A stretch of DNA of 64,000 nt from positions 21,395 to 85,394 of the forward strand of contig CAYZJI010000011.1 of assembly GCA_964479045.1 (NCBI GenBank), read 5' to 3'. The notes beneath the pieces are model-generated. The model was given only the letters and a program-made list of their open reading frames with translations, made no database searches and was not told the origin of the DNA. The stretch is from 2-02-FULL-47-50 sp964479045 (GTDB taxonomy: Bacteria > Pseudomonadota > Gammaproteobacteria > Eutrophobiales > Eutrophobiaceae). Of the stretch, positions 24,904-32,919 are shown piece after piece (the first letter of the stretch is position 1; the number at the start of each line of letters is the position of its first letter). The position numbers were made by a program, and so were the translations under genes.

Positions 24904-26325
24904 ATGACCTGTCCTCGACCCATACACTGGATCCTGTCAGTGCCGCTGTTGCTGCTGATGTCATTTGCTCTTGCAAACGAATCGGCCGGGCACGATAGCA
25001 ATCCAGACCAGATTGAACGGCCTGCAAAAAGCGCCACTGAAGCCGCTGAGCCTGCACCAAAAGTGACGGACGAAACTGTTGAAACCGTCATTCAGCCTGA
25101 AATTCCCCAGATCAATCCGGAACCATCAACTGAAAAAACAGAACCTGTACCACCGGCGCCGGAACCGGCAACTATCGATCCTGATGCAACCCTTTACCTG
25201 GACGCGGAGGAATACCTGGAGGTACAAAACCAGGAACCTCTGGAAATACTGGACCAAATAGTGCAGCCGGGGGAAAAGCGGGAACTAAGCTGGTCGGCAG
25301 GACAATCCTTCTCCGGACGCAGCATAGATCCGCCGGTACTGGTTGTGCGCGGCACCCGGTCCGGACCTTCATTGTGTCTGGTCGCTGCAATACATGGTGA
25401 CGAACTGAACGGGATCGAAATCGTGAGGCGGGTCATAGCCGGACTTGAGCCGGAGAATGTTTCCGGCACGGTGATTGGCGTGCCTATCGTGAACATCTAT
25501 GGATTTACCAATGGTTCACGTTACCTGCCGGACCGGCGTGATCTGAACCGTTATTTCCCCGGCAAGAATCACGGCAGCTCCGCATCAAGGATTGCTTACC
25601 TGTTTTTCAACCAGATTATCAAGCACTGCAATATGCTGGTGGATTTTCATACCGGTTCATTCAAACGCTCCAATATGCCGCAACTGCGGGCCGATCTGAA
25701 TGATCCGGCGGTCATGGAATTTACCCGTCACTTCGGCGCTACGGCTGTTTTGCACAAGGCCGGAGTCAGCGGCAACCTGCGGACTGCCGCCACCCGTGCC
25801 GGAATTCCAGCCGTCACCTTCGAGTTGGGCCAGCCGGGATTCCTGCAAACCGAAGATGTTGAATTCGGTGTAAAAGCGATCGAAACATTAATCGGCAAAC
25901 TTGGCCTGCTGAAAAGATATTACTTATGGTTCAAGCCGCAACCGATCTATTACGGATCCCGCTGGATACGTGCAAATCAGGGCGGGATACTGCGCACGGC
26001 CACCCGTATCGGTGCTGTCATCAAGGAAAACGAACTGCTGGGGCACATTATTAATCCTCTGACCAATGAGGAAACCGAAATCCTCTCCCCGGTGAACGGA
26101 CGTGTGCTTGGGATGGCCCTGAACCAGTTCATGCTGCCGGGCTACGCGGCATTTCATATTGGTATAGCTACACGCGATCCAAAATTAACAGCAGGATTCC
26201 AGTTACTGCACTCAGCACAACCTGGGGAGACGATTGTTTCTGACGATATGATTGAAGATCCGGCGGAAGATTCATCGGAGGAAAATGAATATCCTGACAC
26301 AGTCGATGATGAAGAATCAAACTGA
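24904..26325 (+). CDS. Secreted succinylglutamate desuccinylase/aspartoacylase-family protein
   Basis: 473 residues from the ATG at 24904, chosen because it begins a clean signal peptide (cleavage after about A24). A 90-residue Pro/Glu/Thr-rich linker follows (about 25-115). The AstE/AspA zinc-hydrolase domain (about 150-345) has H164 and E167 in IHGDELNGIEI, the RYLPDRRDLNRYFPG substrate loop and H249 in VDFHTGS. A C-terminal beta barrel (about 350-440) and an acidic tail follow. Family members are normally cytoplasmic M14-type amidohydrolases, so a signal peptide is unusual. A paralogue without signal or linker lies at 58605-59648. The substrate is unknown. Confidence 0.87.
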   Translation: MTCPRPIHWILSVPLLLLMSFALANESAGHDSNPDQIERPAKSATEAAEPAPKVTDETVETVIQPEIPQINPEPSTEKTEPVPPAPEPATIDPDATLYLDAEEYLEVQNQEPLEILDQIVQPGEKRELSWSAGQSFSGRSIDPPVLVVRGTRSGPSLCLVAAIHGDELNGIEIVRRVIAGLEPENVSGTVIGVPIVNIYGFTNGSRYLPDRRDLNRYFPGKNHGSSASRIAYLFFNQIIKHCNMLVDFHTGSFKRSNMPQLRADLNDPAVMEFTRHFGATAVLHKAGVSGNLRTAATRAGIPAVTFELGQPGFLQTEDVEFGVKAIETLIGKLGLLKRYYLWFKPQPIYYGSRWIRANQGGILRTATRIGAVIKENELLGHIINPLTNEETEILSPVNGRVLGMALNQFMLPGYAAFHIGIATRDPKLTAGFQLLHSAQPGETIVSDDMIEDPAEDSSEENEYPDTVDDEESN

Positions 26326-26330
26326 TCAAG

Positions 26331-26472
26331 TACCGGGTAGTGCCTCAATTTGAAATTACAAAACCTGATTTTTTCATTTCGAAGCCACGAAATGGCTGAG
26401 AAATCCTGTTTTTATTAATTATCAAGTGCCCTCACATTCGTTCGGGATGACAAACCGAGCCTTTACCCGGTA
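26331..26472. repeat. MITE-like element (copy B of the palindromic repeat)
   Basis: 142 bp with terminal inverted repeats TACCGGGTAGTGCCTCAATT (26331 on) and, reversed, TACCGGGTAAAGGCTCGGTT (from 26472): 17 of 22 matches, the outer nine perfect. Inside are a CATTTCG/CGAAATG hairpin (26375-26394) and TCACATTCGTTCGGG (26432-26446), the reverse complement of a segment in copy A. There is no coding capacity, and it fills most of the gap between two plus-strand genes. Confidence 0.6.
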
Positions 26473-26569
26473 CCGGCCTGAAACGTCCGCCGGATTTCAC
26501 CACTCACCCGCCGGTTTGTGTTTTAATGACTGATAATCACCAACAACCGTCGCACTATGCGGAGTGTCT

Positions 26570-28378
26570 ATGCTGGAACAAGTCGCTATTTTTCTTGCTG
26601 CTGCTGTGCTGATAGTACCCCTGGTCAAGAAGTTTGGTCTGGGTAGCATCCTTGGATACCTCATTGCCGGTATGGTCATCGGACCCTGGGGATTGCGCCT
26701 CGTCACCAACGTGGATGACATCCTGCATTTCTCGGAACTGGGTGTGGTGTTGCTGCTGTTTATCATTGGTCTCGAACTGCAACCTTCGCGTTTGTGGGTA
26801 TTGCGCCGCTCGGTGTTTGGTCTGGGGAGCGCCCAGATGGCCATGACCACACTCCTCATAGCTGCATGCGCATGGGCTGCAGGTCAGAACTGGCAGATTG
26901 CAGTGATTATCGGGCTGGGCATTGCCATGTCATCTACAGCGTTGATACTGCAAACGCTGGCCGAACGTAACGAACTCACCACACGTCACGGGCGCGAGTC
27001 TTTTTCGATACTACTGTTCCAGGATCTGGCGATTATCCCGCTATTGGCATTGTTACCCATGTTCGCCAGCGAATCCGGACTGGTATCAGATACCGGAAGC
27101 TGGTCTGAAGCCGGCCGGGCGTTGCTGGCCATTGTTTTATTGATGGGTGTCGGCCGTCCGGTATTACGCGCAGTATTCCGCGTGGTGGTGAGGTTCGGCA
27201 ATCGGGATATTTTTACTGCTGCGGCCTTGCTTGTGGTCATAGGAACGGCCTTGCTCATGCATGCAGTGGGTCTGTCCATGCCGCTGGGGGCCTTTATTGC
27301 CGGGGTCATACTTGCAGATTCTGAATTCCGGCATGAGATTGAAGCCCAGATTGATCCTTTCAAAGGATTGTTACTGGGACTCTTCTTCATCGCCGTAGGA
27401 ATGTCCGTAAACATCGGTCTGTTCCGTAATATGCCCTTTTTACTGATCAGTCTTGCAGTGATGATGATCATCCTGAAATTTGCAGCTCTGTTCGTGATCA
27501 GCCGGCTGGCAAGCGGGAATAATGATACCGCCCGCAATCTTGGAATCGCGATGGCCGCAGGCGGTGAGTTCGCTTTCGTGCTGTTCACACTGGCCGGTAA
27601 TTACCAAATCATAGACAGCTACACGGCTGATATATTAATGCTGATTGTCACGTTATCAATGATCATCTCTCCCTTCATGTTCTTGCTGAATGACAAGGTC
27701 CTGTCACGTCTTGGCGAACATGACTCAGAGCCGGAATATGATCGTATTGATGAGCCCGGCAATCCGGTGATTATTTTCGGTTTCGGTCGTGTGGGCCAGA
27801 TCATTTCCCGCATTTTGCATATGCGCGATATCAGTTTTACCGCCCTTGAGAACAATCCGACACAGGTTGATTTCGTGCGAAAATTTGGCAGCAAAATATA
27901 TTATGGCGACGCCACGCGTCTGGAACTGTTACGCGCAGCCAAGGCGGAAAATGCCCGGCTGTTTGTGGTGGCCATCAACAATATTGAAACTTCCATACGC
28001 ATGGTGGAAATGCTGCGCAAACACTATCCACACATACCGATTTATGCACGTGCCCATAACCGGTTGCATTGTTACAAGCTGATGGACCTCAAAGTGGAAG
28101 TATTGTATCGGGACACATTCTTTTCCAGTCTGATACTGGCAAAAGAAATTCTTTGCGGACTGGGTATCCCGCGCACGGAGGCCGAACGTACAGTCAACAT
28201 GTTCCGCGAACATGATGAAGCCCTGCTCAAACGTCAGCATGCGATTTATAACGATGAAAAAGCGCTGATAGAAAGTGTTGTGAAGTCCCGTGCTGAACTG
28301 CAAAGTCTGTTTGAATCTGACGCCACCGAAAAAAACTACGCGGCGACCCAGGCCGTGGCCAGCACTCCCTACGGATAA
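26570..28378 (+). CDS. CPA2-family cation:proton antiporter, KefB/KefC-like
   Basis: 602 residues. Twelve or so membrane helices (about 5-385) form the Na/H-exchanger domain. A cytosolic TrkA-N/RCK domain (about 400-520) has the Rossmann motif VIIFGFGRVGQIISRIL. A long helical tail follows. KefB/C proteins release K+ in exchange for H+; they are gated by nucleotide and, in enterics, by glutathione adducts. The GTG at 26564 opens the frame, but the ATG at 26570 has GGAG five bases upstream and was preferred. No KefF/KefG-type subunit is adjacent. The next gene begins 16 bp after the stop. Confidence 0.92.
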   Translation: MLEQVAIFLAAAVLIVPLVKKFGLGSILGYLIAGMVIGPWGLRLVTNVDDILHFSELGVVLLLFIIGLELQPSRLWVLRRSVFGLGSAQMAMTTLLIAACAWAAGQNWQIAVIIGLGIAMSSTALILQTLAERNELTTRHGRESFSILLFQDLAIIPLLALLPMFASESGLVSDTGSWSEAGRALLAIVLLMGVGRPVLRAVFRVVVRFGNRDIFTAAALLVVIGTALLMHAVGLSMPLGAFIAGVILADSEFRHEIEAQIDPFKGLLLGLFFIAVGMSVNIGLFRNMPFLLISLAVMMIILKFAALFVISRLASGNNDTARNLGIAMAAGGEFAFVLFTLAGNYQIIDSYTADILMLIVTLSMIISPFMFLLNDKVLSRLGEHDSEPEYDRIDEPGNPVIIFGFGRVGQIISRILHMRDISFTALENNPTQVDFVRKFGSKIYYGDATRLELLRAAKAENARLFVVAINNIETSIRMVEMLRKHYPHIPIYARAHNRLHCYKLMDLKVEVLYRDTFFSSLILAKEILCGLGIPRTEAERTVNMFREHDEALLKRQHAIYNDEKALIESVVKSRAELQSLFESDATEKNYAATQAVASTPYG

Positions 28379-28393
28379 CTGTCTGAATGACTT

Positions 28394-29299
28394 ATGTCAA
28401 AAACCTGTTCATTAATGATTCATGGTGGCGCAGGCGAACTGGATCAGGCCGGCAAGAATGACTTGCAGTTGCCATGGTTGCAAGCCATATCAAACATCGT
28501 GCAGACTGGCTATAAAATATTAAAACGCGGGGGCACGGCCATGGACACAGTCGAAACCTGTGTCAGCCTGCTGGAAGATCATCCCCTCTTCAACGCCGGT
28601 CGCGGCGCGGTGCTCAACGAACATGGCCATATAGAACTGGATGCTGCCATCATGAGCGGGAAAGATCTGCGTGCAGGCGCAGTTGCAGGTATTTCATGCG
28701 TCGCCAACCCGGTTAAAATTGCGCGCAAGCTCCTCGAGGAAAACCGGCATGTGCTTCTGACTGCTGATGGCGCGATGAAATTTGCACAACAGCATGGCAT
28801 CAAATGTGTTCCGGAAAGTTACCTGATTACGGATCGGCGGCTGCAGGAATATAAAAATCTCAAGCGAAAACCTTTCGCAGAAAAACGCAAACACGGGACT
28901 GTCGGCGCCGTCGCCATGGACAAACGGGGCAATCTTGCAGCCGCCACTTCTACCGGAGGACTGCTGGGGAAGAAACAGGGACGGATTGGTGATTCTCCGA
29001 TTATCGGTGCCGGAGTGTATGCAGACAATTCCACCTGTGCAGTTTCAGCCACGGGACATGGTGAAATGTTCCTGCGCACGGTACTGGCCAAGCATATTGC
29101 AGATCTGATTCAGATTAAACACATGAACGCCGCCACAGCAGCCCGGCAGGCGATCAACTATCTGAAAAGAAAAGTGAATGGACGGGGCGGTGTAATCGTC
29201 ATTGACAAGCATGGAAGATGTTCAGCGTATTTTAATACACGCACCATGATTCATGGCTGGATAGAACACGGCGGTGATTTGCACGCCGTAATACGATGA
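28394..29299 (+). CDS. Isoaspartyl peptidase/L-asparaginase (Ntn-hydrolase)
   Basis: 301 residues. The start MIHGGAGELD and the central HGTVGAVAMDKRGNLAAATSTGG are diagnostic of the plant-type asparaginase family. The precursor autocleaves before T169, which becomes the catalytic nucleophile. The oxyanion/substrate segments GDSPIIGAGVYAD and SATGHGEMFLR are present. It hydrolyses beta-aspartyl dipeptides and asparagine in the cytoplasm. It lies close behind the antiporter and may be co-transcribed with it. Confidence 0.93.
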   Translation: MSKTCSLMIHGGAGELDQAGKNDLQLPWLQAISNIVQTGYKILKRGGTAMDTVETCVSLLEDHPLFNAGRGAVLNEHGHIELDAAIMSGKDLRAGAVAGISCVANPVKIARKLLEENRHVLLTADGAMKFAQQHGIKCVPESYLITDRRLQEYKNLKRKPFAEKRKHGTVGAVAMDKRGNLAAATSTGGLLGKKQGRIGDSPIIGAGVYADNSTCAVSATGHGEMFLRTVLAKHIADLIQIKHMNAATAARQAINYLKRKVNGRGGVIVIDKHGRCSAYFNTRTMIHGWIEHGGDLHAVIR

Positions 29300-29314
29300 A
29301 CCCGGGATGCTTGG

Positions 29315-29467
29315 TTACTGCTGGTTTCTTCTGTCAATAATTGTACGTCTGTCGCTGCCGCTGCGGCGCTCGATGCCATGATATTCATCATGTGATACAC
29401 GGCGATCACCCAGGGTCCTGCGACCATTATCATACTCACGGACATTACGGCGGTCTTGAATCGTCAT
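29315..29467 (-). CDS. 50-residue arginine-rich protein with repeated DRR motifs
   Basis: ATG 29465-29467 to TAA 29315-29317 encodes a 50-residue protein starting MTIQDRRNVREYDNGRRTLG, with GDRR, IERRSGSDRR and IDRR repeats. A strong GGAGG (29473-29477) sits five bases upstream, the best evidence that this is translated. It has no signal peptide or membrane helix and is highly basic and polar. Similar RR-SGxDRR strings occur as N-terminal tails of proteobacterial signalling proteins; a stand-alone version is unusual. The function is unknown. It is convergent with the peptidase gene. Confidence 0.7.
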   Translation of the reverse strand: MTIQDRRNVREYDNGRRTLGDRRVSHDEYHGIERRSGSDRRTIIDRRNQQ

Positions 29468-29792
29468 AATAACCTCCCCGCTCTTGTCCTGTTAATTATT
29501 GAATACTTGTTTTCCTGTTACAACAACGGCAATAGATGGGAACTGAATTACTGGAAAATCTTTTTGAAATTAATGAAATCTGGATTCTTTTTAATGAGAA
29601 TTGTCCTGAATCAGATATTAATTGCTGCTTTATATGGAATAGCATTGACTTCCGGGTGCTGAAATCAAATAAAATCAAGTAGTGGCTCAGTTTGAAATTT
29701 AATCTGTAGGGCACCTCTGTGAGGTGCCGATTTACTACGACAAGTCGCAGACTTGCCTTACAGCAGATTTCAAACTGAGCCACTACCCAAAA
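29468..29792. other. AT-rich 325-bp gap with repeat element and a short lipoprotein-signal-like frame
   Basis: No standard gene. It holds the MITE-like element (29679-29786), which ends six bases from the kinase stop. A 22-codon plus-strand frame (29594-29662) reads like a lipoprotein signal peptide stopping at the lipobox Cys (LTSGC then TGA). The rest is low-GC sequence without visible signals. Confidence 0.5.
29679..29786. repeat. MITE-like element with perfect 20-bp terminal inverted repeats (copy C)
   Basis: GTAGTGGCTCAGTTTGAAAT (29679-29698) is exactly the reverse complement of 29767-29786. Internal hairpins are GGCACCTC-tgt-GAGGTGCC and CAAGTC-gca-GACTTG. It is 108 bp, non-coding, and related by its ends to copies at 17021 and 26331. 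It could form a long cruciform or serve as a bidirectional 3' hairpin for the kinase gene. Confidence 0.75.
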
Positions 29793-32120
29793 TCAGTTGC
29801 CATTGTTCTCCATCATTTCGGCTTCATCGGCTTCGACCAGATAATACCAGCCAATCGAATTCAGCCGGTAAAATGCCAGTATCTTGTTTCGGCCCTTGTC
29901 TGAATAGCGGATATATCCGGAACGTCCTGACTGTATTTTCCGAATCACTTCAGGATTCGGATAAAGTTCAAGATTTTCGATTGAATTGATCAGGGTGCCG
30001 GGGCCATAGGAAAGCGGCCTGTCTGAAGAAGCTGCAATAATTTCACCCTGTTCATTGAGCAGAAAGGTTTCTTCAATACTGCCCGTATTTCGTATCGGCA
30101 TAAGTTCACGGCGCACATAATCCAGAGTCAACTCAACTCCGGCAACTCCCATGAATTTGCCGGACTGATCGAAAAGTTTGCCGGTACACGGTAACAGCAT
30201 GCCACGACCGCCCACATCAATATAAGGCTGCAGCCAGCAATTGGTGCCCACCCGATCAACCGTGCCGCGATACCAGGGACGTTGTCTTGGATCAAAGGAG
30301 GCCGGATAGCCTGTCTTGCCCGGATATTCAGCAAGGACACCATCTTCCAGCGCCACGTACAGCCAGACCAGTGGCAGGCCTTCATTCATGATGATCTGGC
30401 GTGCCGTAATATCGTCACCGGGCAGGATTTCCTTGTTGAAACTTTTAAGCATGAGCGGCTTGAAAGTATGTCGTAATGGATTCAGACGGCGCAGAATCGG
30501 CTCTACGGTTTTTTCATCCACGCCCGGTGCGAGTTTGAATACATGCCAGTCCACGCTGATCGGAAAACCATACACTTCCGAAAATTCATAATCCGGCGGG
30601 CCTTTGCCCGGCTCTGCAATGGTTATGTCAGTGTAATAAGCAGAAGTGTCTTCACTGCCCTGATTCAAAAGGTTGATGGCACCAATGGTGAGTCCCTGCA
30701 ATATGGCTTCATGCCGCAATAATTCAGAATCTATCTGCTGCGCCTTGGAGGTGACACTGGAAATAAAATTACCGGTAATTTCACTCTCTGCTTTTGACAG
30801 CTTTACCTTTTCAATCTGCTGGTAAAGGATCACCGTGAGAAAAATAAAGCTGGCCAGTACTGTATAACCCATGATATTCAATGCGGCGATACGGTGGTTT
30901 GAAATCCAGCGCATGATTTTCTGGCGGGTGGACTCCGGCCGGGCATGGATGGCCTCGCCATGCATGAAACGCCGTATGTCATCGGCAAAATCGGCCACCG
31001 TATCGTAACGATCATCGGGAAGATACTGGGTGGCCTTCTTGACGATGGCCAGCAATTGCTCCTGGCTGTCTGCCTGCTTGGAATACGCCGGTGGTGTGTC
31101 AATAATTCCCTGACGTGCCTTGATCATGATTTCATCCATGTTCTTGCCGGAACGGGCCCGGTGGAATGTTACGAGTTCCAGCAGGATCATCCCCAACGAA
31201 AAAAGATCGCTGCGGTGATCGAGTGTGTCATTTTCTCCCTGTGCCTGCTCAGGCGACATATAGGCCGGGGTACCCATCACCTGTCCCAGCATGGTTTTGT
31301 CGTGATCTCTGCCTGACTGACCCCGGGAAATCTGCTCGGTTTTGTCTGCAAAGGTCTCACGATTCACCTGATAGGTTTTCGCGATGCCCCAGTCCATCAC
31401 ATAGACTTCATTATACGGGCCCACCATGATATTCAACGGTTTCAAATCGCGATGAATCACACCCTTGCGATGCGCATAATGCAGGGCATCACAGACTTTC
31501 AGGAAATGTTCGAGACGTGCATGCAGGGTATGATGTTCGTCAGGCTCACCTTTTTCATCGTACTGCTTCATGGTGTCCTGTATCAGGGCCTTGAGTGTGA
31601 TGCCATCAATCAGCTTCATGGCATACCCCACGATATTGTCTTTCACCATCAGTCCATAGACGGGAACAATACTCGGATGCTGTAACTGGGCGGTGATCTG
31701 GGCCTCCATGTAGAACCGTCCCAGATAACTCGGAATCTCGGCGACATGCGGGTGGATACGCTTGTAAGCCACAGTCCGGCGCAGCTTGTTGTCACGGGCC
31801 ACCAGGATTTCACCCATGGCGCCGCGATCGATGGGTTCGAGGATGGTGTATTCCTCCTCCTCGTTGTCAACGACGTCTTTTATATTTTCGAGGTTGAAGC
31901 GGGTGATATCTTCAACATTATTAATGGCAGTCAGCTCAACCTTGTCTTCGGTCTGTGCGCCCTTGAATTCGGATGTGGTTATACGACGGGAATTCAGAAG
32001 ATGTGTGAGAAATTCCGCCTCACCATGATTATTATGCCGGCTGAGGTACTCTTCAAATAATTCTTCCAGCTCTTGATCACTGATTGAAGTAATCTTCCGT
32101 TTGACAGATTCGCTCAGCAT
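29793..32120 (-). CDS. Transmembrane Ser/Thr protein kinase with C-terminal Cache sensor
   Basis: 775 residues. An N-terminal helical region (1-90) leads to a Hanks-type kinase domain (about 92-390). It has the glycine loop DRGAMGEI, K120 (VAYK), E139, the catalytic loop HRDLKPLN (D225), DWG in place of DFG (D243) and the activation segment end GTPAYMSPEQA. One membrane helix follows (about 411-434). The region from about 440 to 760 is an extracytoplasmic double-Cache domain with PRQRPWYRGTVD and GVELTLDYVRREL. Most bacterial kinases of this class carry PASTA or WD sensor parts; Cache is more usual in chemoreceptors and histidine kinases. The ligand may be a small carboxylate or amino acid (family knowledge only). 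No phosphatase gene is adjacent. Confidence 0.92.
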   Translation of the reverse strand: MLSESVKRKITSISDQELEELFEEYLSRHNNHGEAEFLTHLLNSRRITTSEFKGAQTEDKVELTAINNVEDITRFNLENIKDVVDNEEEEYTILEPIDRGAMGEILVARDNKLRRTVAYKRIHPHVAEIPSYLGRFYMEAQITAQLQHPSIVPVYGLMVKDNIVGYAMKLIDGITLKALIQDTMKQYDEKGEPDEHHTLHARLEHFLKVCDALHYAHRKGVIHRDLKPLNIMVGPYNEVYVMDWGIAKTYQVNRETFADKTEQISRGQSGRDHDKTMLGQVMGTPAYMSPEQAQGENDTLDHRSDLFSLGMILLELVTFHRARSGKNMDEIMIKARQGIIDTPPAYSKQADSQEQLLAIVKKATQYLPDDRYDTVADFADDIRRFMHGEAIHARPESTRQKIMRWISNHRIAALNIMGYTVLASFIFLTVILYQQIEKVKLSKAESEITGNFISSVTSKAQQIDSELLRHEAILQGLTIGAINLLNQGSEDTSAYYTDITIAEPGKGPPDYEFSEVYGFPISVDWHVFKLAPGVDEKTVEPILRRLNPLRHTFKPLMLKSFNKEILPGDDITARQIIMNEGLPLVWLYVALEDGVLAEYPGKTGYPASFDPRQRPWYRGTVDRVGTNCWLQPYIDVGGRGMLLPCTGKLFDQSGKFMGVAGVELTLDYVRRELMPIRNTGSIEETFLLNEQGEIIAASSDRPLSYGPGTLINSIENLELYPNPEVIRKIQSGRSGYIRYSDKGRNKILAFYRLNSIGWYYLVEADEAEMMENNGN

Positions 32121-32287
32121 AATTTCTTATTATGGGTTTGGATGACCGGTCAGATTCGTAAGGATAGCAGATCGCCCGGAGTTTATAGAAGCACCTTGTC
32201 TGAATTCTGCTTCAGGGCTCTTCCAGGCCGAACATTCTCGGCCGGTGATGACCTGCATAATGTGCTGGCAGGGCTTTAAGCTGCAGT

Positions 32288-32308
32288 ATGTTGTAACATT
32301 CACAACAT
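32288..32308. promoter_or_regulatory. Perfect 7-7-7 dyad upstream of the DUF411 gene
   Basis: ATGTTGT (32288-32294) and ACAACAT (32302-32308) form a perfect inverted repeat with a 7-nt spacer, 35 bp before the ATG at 32344. It looks like a dimeric repressor or activator site. The regulator is not identified. Confidence 0.4.
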
Positions 32309-32343
32309 GTTCATTATCATGCATGCCATCATAGGTTTATAAA

Positions 32344-32826
32344 ATGAAAAACCGGTCCTTTGCCATCGTTTCAGTTTTGCTTTTTTCCATATCAATCCAT
32401 GCGGATGAAAACCGCTGGGATGATCCGCAGATCAGTTATTCCGGTAACCAGGAGATTACCGTTTACCGCAGCCCGGCCTGCGGGTGCTGTCACCGCTGGA
32501 TAGAACACCTTGAAAAACATGATTTCATTGTGAAGGACATCCAGATAGAAGATGTGACGCCGATCAAATATCAGGCTGGCGTGCCGCCGCAACTCGCGTC
32601 ATGTCACACGGCCGTGATCGACGGCTATTTCATTGAAGGCCATGTCCCTGCCGATGATATCAAACGCCTGTTACTGTCGCGACCTGATGTGCGCGGCCTG
32701 TCCGTACCGGAAATGCCTGTAGGTACACCGGGAATGGAAATGGAAAACCGCAAGGATGATTTCGCTGTAATCCAGCTCAATACCGACGGCAGCACCGGAA
32801 TTTTCAGCCAGTATAGCGATTACTAA
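32344..32826 (+). CDS. DUF411-family periplasmic metal-binding protein
   Basis: 160 residues with a signal peptide (about 1-20). The core EITVYRSPACGCCHRWIEHL, the SCHTAVIDGYFIEGHVPADDIKRLL region (in pieces) and the C-terminal VPEMPVGTPGMEM are DUF411 hallmarks. CxCC, Cys-His and Met residues make a likely copper site, and the family is often found in copper-resistance clusters. A dyad upstream may be its operator. The function is inferred from family and residues. Confidence 0.9.
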   Translation: MKNRSFAIVSVLLFSISIHADENRWDDPQISYSGNQEITVYRSPACGCCHRWIEHLEKHDFIVKDIQIEDVTPIKYQAGVPPQLASCHTAVIDGYFIEGHVPADDIKRLLLSRPDVRGLSVPEMPVGTPGMEMENRKDDFAVIQLNTDGSTGIFSQYSDY

Positions 32827-32919
32827 TCCATACGCGGGCGGAGATGTCATTTGTTTATGTTGAACCCTTGTAAGTAAACATTATCCTGTATATAAATATT
32901 CCTGATCCGGAGTTGAGCC

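Noticed and set aside
29593..29612. Half Fur site (AATGAGAATTG)
   Set aside because: Only the left half matches; the right half has no symmetry and no gene follows in a sensible position.
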